Origin: JACKII01 sp041687435
Lineage (GTDB): Bacteria; Pseudomonadota; Alphaproteobacteria; Bin95
NCBI GenBank assembly: GCA_041687435.1
Contig: JAWLBX010000020.1
Coordinates: 1-64,000 of the forward strand
Direction: 5' to 3'
DNA: 64,000 nt
A program made the position numbers and the translations under genes. Under the pieces are notes generated by a model. The model saw nothing but the letters and a program-made list of their open reading frames with translations. It made no database searches and had not been told where the DNA came from. Positions 46,901-54,618 of the stretch are shown here, one piece after another (positions within the stretch are counted from its first letter, which is position 1; each line of letters starts with the position of its first letter).

Positions 46901-47293
46901 CGCCTGCTGGCGGATGCTGGCCTCTCGCCGCAGGAAATGATGGACTACCTGGCTGCGGTCACGCCGGTATTGGACGATCCGGCCTTCGCCCCGGTCTTTG
47001 CCGCCGATGCGCTGGCCGAAGCACCGCTGACCGGCTTGGTGGACGGGGCGGTTGTCAGCGGCACGGTTGACCGATTGCTGGTAACACAGGAAAAGGTGTT
47101 GATCGTCGACTACAAAACAAACCGCAATCCGCCGCGCGATCCAGCCGCGATTCCGCTTGCCTATAACAAGCAAATGCGGGCCTATGCGCGGCTCTTGGAG
47201 GGCGTTTATCCGGGACGGTGCATCGAGGCGGCCTTGCTGTGGACCGAAGTGCCGCGGCTCGATCCCGTCGCGGTCGGCCCGGGCCTTGATTGA
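43895..47293 (+). CDS. addA: Double-strand break repair helicase AddA
   Basis: UvrD-type helicase with a C-terminal nuclease, 1132 residues. Walker A is DASAGSGKTKVL near 31-42, Walker B is VLVDEAQDTNPEQW, and LLTVHAAKGLQAPIVFLPD is helicase motif V. The nuclease domain has RRGTLLHRLLQHL and KVLIVDYKTNR. The start is ATG 43895, overlapping addB by eight bases; the 20-residue upstream extension is out of register with family members. trxA follows after 73 bp. Confidence 0.95.
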   Translation: MPDDRSAERHNNDPSVRQRMAADPQVSAWVDASAGSGKTKVLTDRVLALLLDGARPHAILCLTFTKAAAGEMANRVADRLALWARVDEADLAGHLTDLLGHPPDAGTIDRARRLFARVQEAPGGVRIDTVHAFCQGVLQRFPAEAKVPPHFEVLDERDQRLLLNEARDGLVRDVSADPESALAQAWDRVLERLSETVFGKLAAEITGKRSRLEALQVEQVAAALGIRQDATPECILRAACEDSAGDAVALRACIGPLLADKTKTAQDVGRALATFWGADPADRDFCAYADVFRTQKGEPRKLGSLKAFKADDALRQTIDREQQRILAVLGDRAKARALADTDAMLTVAHDLLARYAKRKKSRSQLDYDDLILGMRELLIDPGAAWVHFKLDRGIDHVLVDEAQDTNPEQWQVIASLVSEFFAGEGAEAGRRTLFAVGDPKQSIYSFQGADPSGFIERRSLFRTAAEASGQEWRDVPLTVSFRSAAPVLRLVDEVFAVPQRLGVGSTAVEHSAWRADAPGWVEVWPLMPPSDTDAIGDIWELPRAYDTVLDAEDRLAKAVARKIRDLIDSGETLHATGGRPIRAGDIMVLVRRRRRFGRALVAALKRLEVPVAGVDRMALARQLAVQDLIAFGQFLLLPDDDLTLATVLKGPFFQWSEERLFALAHGRPGSLWQALQAATASQERADAKRLAGWLRRAGGLAPFPFYSALLTEHGGRAAIRGFLGPEADDPVDEFLARALEFPDHGPPTLHHFLQWLSADDFEIKREMDTGDRDEVRLLTVHAAKGLQAPIVFLPDTMRAPEGSGSQRPQLMWQGDVAIWGEGSKDRRDPVSADLLAGDSARQTEEEARLLYVALTRAEDRLYICGWQGKRQGDSGGTWYGLVSSACERLMEAGIMAARDIVIGDLDGPGHVMGQEPLAADTPAVGGPAVGALPDWALTPAPAEPTPGRPLAPSRPSMMAPAQRSPLRNRQAAERRFRRGTLLHRLLQHLPGIAPAQRGAVAARLLADAGLSPQEMMDYLAAVTPVLDDPAFAPVFAADALAEAPLTGLVDGAVVSGTVDRLLVTQEKVLIVDYKTNRNPPRDPAAIPLAYNKQMRAYARLLEGVYPGRCIEAALLWTEVPRLDPVAVGPGLD

Positions 47294-47366
47294 CGAACCG
47301 GCCAACGCTTCCTAGCTATAGACCTGACAGACAATTTTCCGCCATACCGACCAAGGAGCCCACCTG

Positions 47367-47687
47367 ATGAGCACCAGCCCCGTTACCGACGCATCGTTCG
47401 AGCAAGACGTCCTGAAATCCGACACCCCGGTTGTTGTCGATTTCTGGGCCGAATGGTGCGGCCCCTGCAAGATGATCGGTCCTTCGTTGGAGGAAATTTC
47501 CGACGCGATGGGCGAGCGGGTGAAAATCGTTAAGATCAACATCGACGAGAACCCCGGCACCCCCGGCAAGTATGGCGTGCGCGGCATCCCGACCTTGATG
47601 ATGTTCAAGGGAGGCTCGCTCGCGGCCACCAAGGTTGGCGCTGCGCCAAAGGGTGCGCTGCAGCAGTGGGTTGAAGATCACCTGTAA
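47367..47687 (+). CDS. trxA: Thioredoxin 1
   Basis: Cytosolic thiol-disulfide reductant of 106 residues. The active-site motif WCGPCK contains Cys31 and Cys34, and the cis-proline loop RGIPTLMMF is present. Length and motif match thioredoxin 1. A strong hairpin follows, and folC is convergent. The addA-trxA order is conserved in alphaproteobacteria. Confidence 0.97.
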   Translation: MSTSPVTDASFEQDVLKSDTPVVVDFWAEWCGPCKMIGPSLEEISDAMGERVKIVKINIDENPGTPGKYGVRGIPTLMMFKGGSLAATKVGAAPKGALQQWVEDHL

Positions 47688-47720
47688 CAGACTGTCTGCC
47701 TGTTTTTGACGTCGCGAGGG

Positions 47721-47748
47721 ACGCCCGGAGCCGCATGGCTCCGGGCGT
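47721..47748. terminator. Hairpin terminator between trxA and folC
   Basis: A perfect 12-bp stem (47721-47732 with 47737-47748) with GCAT loop separates the convergent genes trxA and folC. The downstream T-rich segment is modest on both strands, so it probably serves as a bidirectional terminator. Confidence 0.75.
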
Positions 47749-47772
47749 TGCCGTTGTTTCAGGTGCTGCGTT

Positions 47773-49140
47773 TCAGGTGTTGCCGTCGAGCCGTAGCGCG
47801 GCGCCCGCCAGATAGAGCGAGCCGGCGATCAAGACCGGGCAGGTTTCCGCCGTCGCGCCGGCGTGGGCAAGCGCGGCGCCAAGGTCTGATGCGGTGGCGG
47901 CGGCAATGCCAGAGGCAAGGGCCGCCTCTGCCAGGGATTCCGGCGCCAATCCCGCGGTTGAGCGCGGTACCGGTACGGCGATCAGGCGTGCGATATGCGG
48001 CGCCAGGATCGTCAGCATTTCCCGGTAATCCTTGTTCGCCAGCATGCCGGCAATCAGAATCGGCTTTTGCGGCCAGCCCGCTAATTCCTCCGCCAGGGCG
48101 GTTGCGGCGGCCGGGTTGTGGGCACCGTCGATCCAGACCGGGCCTGCCGGTGCGGCGAGGCGGGCAAGCGGGCTGTCCGCCGCTAGGCGTTGCAGCCGGG
48201 CAGGCCATTCCACGCTTTGCAGCCCGCGCGCGGCGGCTTCGCGGTTAAAGCCGGATGGGCTCAACCTCTTCAGCGCTGCGATGGCCGCGCCTGCGTTGAC
48301 GATTTGGTGGCGGCCAGCCAGGGCGGGGGCGGGCAGGGGCCAGTCCAGAGCATCGCTGCGATAACGGAAGCCGCCGTCCGGCAAGGGCTCCACCCGCCAG
48401 TTGCGCCCGGCTTCCAATACCGGTACGCCCAGCCGCACCGCCTCCGCTTCCAGCACGGCCAGAGCCTCTTTCGGCTGCGGCGCGAACACAACTGGCGTGC
48501 CAGCCTTGATGATGCCTGCCTTTTCGCCCGCGATCTTCGCAAGAGTATCGCCCAGGAACTCGCGATGATCCAGACCGATCGGGGTGATCACGCTCACCGC
48601 CGTGCGGGGGATGATATTGGTCGCATCATAGCGGCCGCCGAGGCCGACTTCCAGCAGCAGGTAATCCGCTGGCACACGGGCGAAGGCAAGGGTTGCCGCC
48701 GCCATGGCCATCTCGAAAAAGGTGATTGGCGCCTCGCCGTTCGCGGTCTCGCATTCCTCCAGCAGCTGCACGAGATAGGGCTCCTCGATTGGCTTACCGG
48801 CCAGACGGATGCGCTCGCAGAAGGAAATCAGATGCGGGGAGGTCAGCACGTGCACCGTGTGGCCTGCTGCCTCCAGCATCGCCCGCAGAAAGGCCACGGT
48901 GGAGCCCTTGCCGTTGGTGCCGGCGACATGGATTACCGGCGGCAGATGCTCCTCCGGATGGCCAAGGCGCGCCAGCAGGCGCTGCAGGCGCTCCAGCGTC
49001 AGATCGATGACCTTCGGGTGCAGGCGTCCGAGGCGTTGCACGATCGGGTCGAAGGGTTCGACCGGGTCGAGGCCGGCGAGGGTGGGGGGCGCGTGTGTCA
49101 CGATTTTCTGTATTTCGCTGCACTCATCCAAAACCGTCAT
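47773..49140 (-). CDS. folC: Bifunctional folylpolyglutamate synthase / dihydrofolate synthase
   Basis: ATP-dependent ligase adding glutamate to folates, 455 residues at most. The Mur-ligase-like P-loop HVAGTNGKGSTVAFLRAMLE, then TSPHLISFCERIRL and a glycine-rich VGLGGRYDATN, are diagnostic. The start is not secure: the ATG at 49140 lies inside a REP-like palindrome (49134-49172). In-frame TTG (49131) and GTG (49101) are alternatives that would shorten the N-terminus by 3 or 13 residues. It is the last gene of the trp-fol minus-strand run; no accD gene lies between trpA and folC. Confidence 0.92.
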   Translation of the reverse strand: MTVLDECSEIQKIVTHAPPTLAGLDPVEPFDPIVQRLGRLHPKVIDLTLERLQRLLARLGHPEEHLPPVIHVAGTNGKGSTVAFLRAMLEAAGHTVHVLTSPHLISFCERIRLAGKPIEEPYLVQLLEECETANGEAPITFFEMAMAAATLAFARVPADYLLLEVGLGGRYDATNIIPRTAVSVITPIGLDHREFLGDTLAKIAGEKAGIIKAGTPVVFAPQPKEALAVLEAEAVRLGVPVLEAGRNWRVEPLPDGGFRYRSDALDWPLPAPALAGRHQIVNAGAAIAALKRLSPSGFNREAAARGLQSVEWPARLQRLAADSPLARLAAPAGPVWIDGAHNPAAATALAEELAGWPQKPILIAGMLANKDYREMLTILAPHIARLIAVPVPRSTAGLAPESLAEAALASGIAAATASDLGAALAHAGATAETCPVLIAGSLYLAGAALRLDGNT

Positions 49141-49172
49141 TGCGCAGAGCCGCAGGCTCCTCGCAATGACGG
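49134..49172. repeat. REP-like palindrome at the folC start
   Basis: An 11-bp inverted repeat (49134-49144 with 49162-49172, ends CCGTCATTGCG and its complement) encloses an internal GAGCC/GGCTC hairpin. This is the pattern of short palindromic repeats common in alphaproteobacterial genomes (CGTCATTGCGAG-type). It occupies the trpA-folC gap and overlaps the annotated folC start. Confidence 0.75.
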
Positions 49173-49201
49173 AAGAGAGGAGAGAGGGTAATTAAGCCAG
49201 T

Positions 49202-50020
49202 CTACGCGCCGTGCGCGCCATCCGCCAGCTTGCGCACCAGGTCCAGCACCTCGCCGACCAGCCCCGGCTTGGCCTTGCCATCGGCGTCGAGCCGGTCCGC
49301 CACGGCGGAAACGATGGCAGAGCCGACGACGACCGCATCGGCCAGCGCGCCGATTTCCCGCGCCTGTTCCGGCGTTTTGACGCCGAAGCCGATGGCGATG
49401 GGCAGATCGGTGTGGCGGCGCAAGCGCTCCATGGCCGGGCGCAGCGTCTCCACCGTCGGCGATTTGGTGCCGGTGATACCGGTGATGCTGACGTGATAGA
49501 TGAAACCGCTGGCGGTGCCCACCACCTTGGGCAGGCGCGCGTCGTCCGTAGTCGGTGCGGTCAGGCGGATGATATCCAGGCCGGCCGCTTCCGCAGGTAT
49601 GCGCAGTTCCGGGTCTTCTTCCGGCGGCAGGTCCACGGTGATCAGGCCATCAACGCCCGCCGCCGCGGCGTCCTTCGCAAATTGCTCCGGGCCGTAGCGA
49701 TAGATCGGATTGTAATAGCCCATCAGCACGATTGGCGTGGCTTGGTCCTGCTCCCGGAACTTTCGCACCATCTCCAGGCCCTTGCGCATGGTCATGCCGG
49801 CCTTGAGCGCGCGCAGGCCGCCCGCCTGGACCGCCGGGCCATCCGCTGCCGGGTCGGTAAACGGAATGCCGAGCTCAATGATATCCGCGCCGGCGCCCGG
49901 CAGGCCCTGCAACAGCCGGAAGGACGTTTCCGGGTCCGGGTCGCCGCCGCTGATATAGGCGACGAAGCCCGTTCGGCCCTGGGCCTTCAGGTCGGCAAAG
50001 CGTTGTGCGAGCCGGCTCAT
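49202..50020 (-). CDS. trpA: Tryptophan synthase alpha chain
   Basis: Alpha subunit of tryptophan synthase, cleaving indole-3-glycerol phosphate, 272 residues. Catalytic acid Glu is in DIIELGIPFTDPAADGPA and the loop GYYNPIYRYG is present. IAIGFGVKTPEQAREI binds phosphate. The start ATG 50020 overlaps the trpB stop by four bases; a longer frame to 50077 lies inside trpB. It ends 62 bp before the folC start, in a gap occupied by a REP-like palindrome. Confidence 0.96.
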   Translation of the reverse strand: MSRLAQRFADLKAQGRTGFVAYISGGDPDPETSFRLLQGLPGAGADIIELGIPFTDPAADGPAVQAGGLRALKAGMTMRKGLEMVRKFREQDQATPIVLMGYYNPIYRYGPEQFAKDAAAAGVDGLITVDLPPEEDPELRIPAEAAGLDIIRLTAPTTDDARLPKVVGTASGFIYHVSITGITGTKSPTVETLRPAMERLRRHTDLPIAIGFGVKTPEQAREIGALADAVVVGSAIVSAVADRLDADGKAKPGLVGEVLDLVRKLADGAHGA

Positions 50021-51231
50021 AGGGAAACCCCCAGGGCTTCGGCGACGCTGAACACGTCCTTGTCGCCGCGCCCGCACATGTTCATGACCAGCAGGTGATC
50101 GCTGGGCAGGTCCGGCGCGATTTTGATGACGTGGGCCAGCGCGTGCGCGGGCTCCAGCGCCGGAATGATGCCCTCGATCTTGGAGCAGAGCTGGAACGCG
50201 TCCAGTGCCTCCCGGTCCGTTACCGGCACATACTGCACCCGCCCTTGATCAGCGAGCCAGGAATGTTCAGGCCCGATGCCAGGATAGTCGAGGCCAGCGG
50301 AAATCGAGTGCGCCTCGGTGATCTGGCCGTCCTCGTTCTGCAACAGATAGGTGCGGTTGCCATGCAGCACGCCGGGTGAGCCGCCGGTGATGGCCGCCGC
50401 GTGCTCGCCGGTCTCGATGCCGCGGCCTGCCGCCTCCGTACCGATGATGCGCACGTCCGGATCGTCCAGGAAAGGATGGAACAGGCCGATGGCGTTGGAG
50501 CCGCCGCCGATGCAGGCGACGAGCGTATCGGGAAGGCGGCCTTCCGCCTCCATGATCTGCTCGCGTGCCTCGCGGCCGATGATGGATTGGAATTCGCGCA
50601 CCATCTCCGGATACGGGTGCGGGCCGGCCGCGGTGCCGATGACGTAATAGGTGTCGTCCACATTGGCGACCCAGTCGCGTAGCGCGTCGTTCATCGCATC
50701 CTTTAGCGTGGCGGAGCCGCTGGTGACCGGCACCACTTCCGCCCCCAGCAGCTTCATGCGAAAGACGTTTGGCTTCTGACGCTCCACATCCGTAGCACCC
50801 ATGTAGACCGTGCACGGCAGGTCGAACAGGGCGCAGAAGGTGGCGGTGGCGACGCCGTGCTGCCCGGCGCCGGTCTCCGCAATGATGCGGGTTTTGCCCA
50901 TGCGCTTCGCCAGCAGCACTTGGCCGAGGCAGTTGTTTGCCTTGTGGCTGCCGGTGTGGTTCAGCTCGTCCCGCTTGAAATAGACTTTGGCGCCGCCGAG
51001 ATGGGCGGTAAGCCGCTCGGCAAAATACAACGGCGATGGGCGGCCGATATAATGTTTGGCGTAATAATCCCACTGCTGCCAGAATTCGGGATCTTTCTGG
51101 GCAGCGCGGAAGGCCTGCTCCACCTCCAGAATCAGGGGCATCAGCGTTTCGGCGACATAGCGTCCGCCAAAAATGCCGAAGCGGCCGTCCTCGTCGGGGC
51201 CGGCGCGGTAGGAATTGGGCGTATCGGGCAT
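50017..51231 (-). CDS. trpB: Tryptophan synthase beta chain
   Basis: PLP-dependent beta subunit of tryptophan synthase, 404 residues. The PLP lysine lies in HTGSHKANNCLGQ, the phosphate loop in CIGGGSNAIG, and the catalytic Glu in ETGAGQHGVATAT. Start and length are typical of alphaproteobacterial TrpB. It follows trpF and overlaps trpA by four bases, so the two subunits are coupled translationally. Confidence 0.97.
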   Translation of the reverse strand: MPDTPNSYRAGPDEDGRFGIFGGRYVAETLMPLILEVEQAFRAAQKDPEFWQQWDYYAKHYIGRPSPLYFAERLTAHLGGAKVYFKRDELNHTGSHKANNCLGQVLLAKRMGKTRIIAETGAGQHGVATATFCALFDLPCTVYMGATDVERQKPNVFRMKLLGAEVVPVTSGSATLKDAMNDALRDWVANVDDTYYVIGTAAGPHPYPEMVREFQSIIGREAREQIMEAEGRLPDTLVACIGGGSNAIGLFHPFLDDPDVRIIGTEAAGRGIETGEHAAAITGGSPGVLHGNRTYLLQNEDGQITEAHSISAGLDYPGIGPEHSWLADQGRVQYVPVTDREALDAFQLCSKIEGIIPALEPAHALAHVIKIAPDLPSDHLLVMNMCGRGDKDVFSVAEALGVSL

Positions 51232-51276
51232 CGTTGGGGTGCCTGGATGGGTCGGTGGATGAATGACCGCTAGAAA

Positions 51277-51918
51277 CTAGATCGCCGCGACCGCGTCAAG
51301 AAAGGCGCGGATGCGCACGGGGTCTTTCTGTCCCGGCGCACTTTCGACACCGGAGGAAACATCGACCGCCTGCGCGCCGGTGAGCCGCACCGCATCGGCC
51401 ACATTGCCCGCATGCAGCCCCCCGGAAAGTAGCCAGGGTAGCGGCCATTCGGTGCCGGCCAGCAGTCGCCAGTCGAAGCTGACGGCATTGCCGCCCGGCA
51501 GCACGCTGCCTTTGGGCGGCTTGGCGTCGAACAGCAGGCGGTCGGCAGTTTCGAAATAGCGGCGGGCGTTTACCACATCCCCAGGCTCGGCAATGGAGAC
51601 GGCCTTCCAGACCGGCAGGCCGAAATGGGCCTTGATCTCGGCTACCCGCGCGGGCGGTTCCTTGCCATGCAGTTGGATCGCGTCGAGGGGCACCTGCTCC
51701 AGGATTTCGCGGAGGAGGTCGTCATCCGGCGCCACGAACACGCCAACCCGACTGGCCCGGCCGTCTGCCTGGCCGGCGAGGGTGGAGGCTTGGTCCATCG
51801 GGACAAAGCGGGGCGATGGCGGGAAAAACATCAGGCCGACCCACGCCGCGCCATGATCCAGCGCGGCGGCCATGCTTTCGGCCGTGTTGATGCCGCAAAT
51901 CTTGGCTTGGATGGTCAT
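51277..51918 (-). CDS. trpF: Phosphoribosylanthranilate isomerase
   Basis: TIM-barrel isomerase of tryptophan synthesis, 213 residues. The N-terminus IQAKICGINT has the catalytic Cys (Cys7), WVGLMFFPPSPRFV follows, and the acid Asp is in VDVSSGVES. The start ATG at 51918 is preferred over an upstream ATG at 51954, which gives a non-family extension. It is 13 bp from pyrF and 45 bp from trpB, all on the minus strand. Confidence 0.95.
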   Translation of the reverse strand: MTIQAKICGINTAESMAAALDHGAAWVGLMFFPPSPRFVPMDQASTLAGQADGRASRVGVFVAPDDDLLREILEQVPLDAIQLHGKEPPARVAEIKAHFGLPVWKAVSIAEPGDVVNARRYFETADRLLFDAKPPKGSVLPGGNAVSFDWRLLAGTEWPLPWLLSGGLHAGNVADAVRLTGAQAVDVSSGVESAPGQKDPVRIRAFLDAVAAI

Positions 51919-51931
51919 CGGGATTGGGGCG

Positions 51932-52621
51932 CTAGAGCGATTGCGCGATTGCATGGGCCGCCGCCGCCGGGTCCGCCGCGCCGGTAATCGGACGGCCGAT
52001 CACCAAGGCGGTGGCGCCCGCGGCAATGGCGTCTGCCGGTGTCATGACGCGCTTCTGGTCCTGAACGTCCGTCCCGGCCGGCCGGATGCCGGGAACTACC
52101 AGATCGAAGTCCGGCCCCAGTTCGTGCCGCAGCATGGCTACTTCCACCGGGGAGCAGACCACGCCATGCGCGCCATTCGCCTGCGCGAGGCGGGCGAGAC
52201 GCAGCACCTGTGCCGCCGCGGGGCCTTGCTGGCCCACGGCGGCAAGGTCGCTGTCATCCAGGCTGGTGAGAACGGTTACGGCCAACAGCCGGCTATCGGG
52301 ACTTGCCTCTGCGACGGTATCTGCAGCGGCGCGGATCATGGCCGAACCTCCGCCAGCATGGATGTTGACATAGCGCGGCTGTAAATGGCCGAGCACGGCG
52401 CGCAAGCCGCCGGCAACCGTGTTCGGGATGTCGTGCAGCTTCAAGTCCAGAAACAGCGGCGTGTGCGCAGCCACCTGCTGCGCGCCCGCCGCGCCATGGG
52501 CATAGAAGAATTCCAGCCCAACCTTGACACCAGCCACATACGGGGCAACCGCTGCGGCCCAGGTTTCGGCCTGTGCAAGATCGGTGGTGTCGAGGGCGAC
52601 AAAGACCGGAGCCTTGGCCAT
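51932..52621 (-). CDS. pyrF: Orotidine 5'-phosphate decarboxylase
   Basis: UMP-forming decarboxylase of pyrimidine synthesis, 229 residues. FLDLKLHDIPNTVAGGL contains the catalytic Asp-Lys-Asp array typical of bacterial OMP decarboxylase, and VVPGIRPAG marks the phosphate loop. The start is ATG 52621 with GAGG about 12 bases upstream; TTG at 52630 is an alternative. It lies between lapA and trpF and may be in the same transcript. Confidence 0.95.
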   Translation of the reverse strand: MAKAPVFVALDTTDLAQAETWAAAVAPYVAGVKVGLEFFYAHGAAGAQQVAAHTPLFLDLKLHDIPNTVAGGLRAVLGHLQPRYVNIHAGGGSAMIRAAADTVAEASPDSRLLAVTVLTSLDDSDLAAVGQQGPAAAQVLRLARLAQANGAHGVVCSPVEVAMLRHELGPDFDLVVPGIRPAGTDVQDQKRVMTPADAIAAGATALVIGRPITGAADPAAAAHAIAQSL

Positions 52622-52633
52622 GGCTGTCAAGCC

Positions 52634-53035
52634 TCAGCCGGTGTTGCGGCCCGGCAGCAGGGCCTGCTGCCGGTTGCTGTTTGCAGGGCCCAATGCGGGC
52701 GTGCGAGCCTGATCGGCTTCGTCGGCAGCCTTGCGCATCGCAGCCAGATCGGTCTTCAGCTTATCCACCTCGCGGAGAGCGTCATACAGCTCAGCCTGGT
52801 AGGCGCGGCCAAGGCGGCGGCTCTTGCCGTTGCAGAACCACATGACAATGGCGCCACAGAAAAAACCAATGACCCAGAACCCCAGGACCGCAACAAACAG
52901 CGAAACTTCCAGCTTGTCCGGAATGCCCCACAGGGCAAGGGTAACCGTCTCGCGCGATTCGATCGCGAACAGCAGGGCTGCCAAGCCGAGCACGATGCCG
53001 AGCCCCCAGGCTACAAGGCGGATGATAAGCCGCAT
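52634..53035 (-). CDS. lapA: LapA-domain small membrane protein
   Basis: A 133-residue membrane protein of the LapA (lipopolysaccharide assembly protein A) family. Two transmembrane segments lie at about 3-24 and 44-69, with a short loop between. The C-terminal part is a helical, charged cytoplasmic tail (LREVDKLKTDLAAMRKAADE). Enteric LapA/YciS helps regulate LpxC; function in alphaproteobacteria is inferred only. It is between ihfB and pyrF, as in related genomes. Confidence 0.8.
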   Translation of the reverse strand: MRLIIRLVAWGLGIVLGLAALLFAIESRETVTLALWGIPDKLEVSLFVAVLGFWVIGFFCGAIVMWFCNGKSRRLGRAYQAELYDALREVDKLKTDLAAMRKAADEADQARTPALGPANSNRQQALLPGRNTG

Positions 53036-53161
53036 AATGGGACTTCCCTAAACTTTCCGGGCACGTCGTCTCTTGAAGATGACCTGCACCTTACGCAAGG
53101 CCGGATGCCGATGGCACCAAAATATCGCCGCAGCCATCAGGTCGGTGCAGCCGGGGTAGGG

Positions 53162-53443
53162 TCAATCAGCGTTCAGCCGCTCGCGCAATTCCTTGCCGCA
53201 CTTGAAGAACGGCATTTGTTTGGCTTCGACCTCGACCGTCTCGCCCGTGCGAGGGTTGCGGCCGGTCCGGGCGTCGCGATGGCGCACCGAAAATGCGCCG
53301 AAGCCGCGCAATTCCACCCGGTTGCCATCTGCGAGAGCCCCGCTGATCTCGTCGAAAATGGTGCCAACGATACGTTCCACATCGCGGAGGTAGAGATGCG
53401 GGTTTCGTTCCGCTATTCGCTGGATGAGTTCGGATTTGGTCAT
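53162..53443 (-). CDS. ihfB: Integration host factor subunit beta
   Basis: DNA-bending histone-like protein, 93 residues. The start MTKSELIQRIAERNPHLYLR and FGAFSVRHRDARTGRNPRTG (DNA-binding arm with the intercalating proline) are diagnostic for IHF beta. The start ATG 53443 excludes an upstream 55-residue extension with no family similarity. It follows sppA by 146 bp and precedes lapA, a common alphaproteobacterial order. Confidence 0.96.
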   Translation of the reverse strand: MTKSELIQRIAERNPHLYLRDVERIVGTIFDEISGALADGNRVELRGFGAFSVRHRDARTGRNPRTGETVEVEAKQMPFFKCGKELRERLNAD

Positions 53444-53589
53444 GGCAAAGGCTCCTTGGACATATGCAACCGCACGCCCGTACAAGTGTACGGAAACATG
53501 GCGTTCCTCAGCCTCCCCCAAAAGCGGGTGGGACAACCCTTGTCCGCTCCGCCATACCACCCAAAACTCGCAGCGTTGTGGCCGCTGTC

Positions 53590-54555
53590 TCAGGGTAGAG
53601 GATGCCAAATGGCCCAGGGGCCGTCAACTGTGGGGTGTGGAGCAAACAGCGAAGCGCCGCCCAAGCGCTTTATGAGTTCCTGGAACACGGCGTCATCTTC
53701 AATCTCGGGCACGTCGATGACGGGAGTATCCGGCGCGAGTGTCCCTTGCTGTGCGAGCCAATCCCGCGCCTCCGTCTCGCCGCCGATGGCGTCGATCAGG
53801 TTGAGCGGCAGGGCTTGCCGGCCGGTGAACACCCGGCCGGATTTGATCGTGTCCAGAGCGGCCGGGTCAAGCTCGCGGCGTTCCGTCAACAGGGTGACGA
53901 ACTGGTCGAACAGATCCTGAACGATGCTTTCGCTAGCGGCCCGTGCCGCCTCCGTCGTGTCCTCGAAGGGGGAGGGGGTGGCTTTGAGCGGTGCGCTGCG
54001 CACAACCTCCATGCCGATGCCGATGGAGTCCATCAGGCCCTTCAACTGCGGCATCTGCATGATGACGCCGACCGAGCCGGTGATGCTGCCCGCGCGGGCG
54101 ACGATATGATCGGCCGCCAGCGCGGTCATGTAGCCGCCGGAAGCGGCTACCCCGTCAAGCACGGCTACGACCGGCTTGACGCTTGCCAACTGCCGCAGGG
54201 CTGCATGCAGCGCTTCGCTGCCGCTATAGGTGCCGCCTGGGCTGTCGATACGGACGATGACCGCCCGCACGCTGTCCGCCTTTGCCAGACGGTCGACGGC
54301 GGTCAGCATTTGCGGATCGGTCTGGATAACGCCGCTGACCGTCAGGCGGGCAATGTGCGGGCTGCGGCCGATGCCGCCGCCGACACCGCCGCCGAACTGG
54401 AACACCAGCATGGTCATCAGCACGGTTGCAACGATCAACGCCAGGCTGCGCCAAAGCACAACCTGGCGTTTCAGCCAGCGGCGATCGACATGCCGGTCGG
54501 CAGCACCAGGGTCGCGCCGGTTGGCGGAGCCATTATCATCGGGCGCCCATCCCAT
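53590..54555 (-). CDS. sppA: Signal peptide peptidase SppA-type serine protease
   Basis: Membrane-bound serine protease of the S49 family, 321 residues. An N-terminal transmembrane helix lies at about 33-52. The catalytic serine is in GVAASGGYMTALAAD and the general-base lysine in RSAPLKATPSPFE, as in short SppA forms (36K type). It degrades cleaved signal peptides or other membrane peptides. It is 57 bp after rpsA on the same strand. Confidence 0.92.
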   Translation of the reverse strand: MGWAPDDNGSANRRDPGAADRHVDRRWLKRQVVLWRSLALIVATVLMTMLVFQFGGGVGGGIGRSPHIARLTVSGVIQTDPQMLTAVDRLAKADSVRAVIVRIDSPGGTYSGSEALHAALRQLASVKPVVAVLDGVAASGGYMTALAADHIVARAGSITGSVGVIMQMPQLKGLMDSIGIGMEVVRSAPLKATPSPFEDTTEAARAASESIVQDLFDQFVTLLTERRELDPAALDTIKSGRVFTGRQALPLNLIDAIGGETEARDWLAQQGTLAPDTPVIDVPEIEDDAVFQELIKRLGGASLFAPHPTVDGPWAIWHPLP

Positions 54556-54598
54556 GACCGATGGCGATTCCTGGTGTCGTAACGTAAGGGCGCGGGGA

Positions 54599-54618
54599 GC
54601 GCAGCCTTTCGGCTACGC
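54599..54618 (-). terminator. Hairpin at the rpsA stop
   Basis: On the minus strand an 8-bp stem (one G-T pair) with a GAAA tetraloop (54599-54606 with 54611-54618) overlaps the rpsA stop codon. It lacks a following T-run, so it may be a weak terminator or mRNA 3' stabiliser rather than a strong intrinsic terminator. Confidence 0.35.

Noticed and set aside
45356..47305. A 649-codon minus-strand frame opposite addA
   Set aside because: Antisense shadow of a helicase-nuclease gene with intact motifs.
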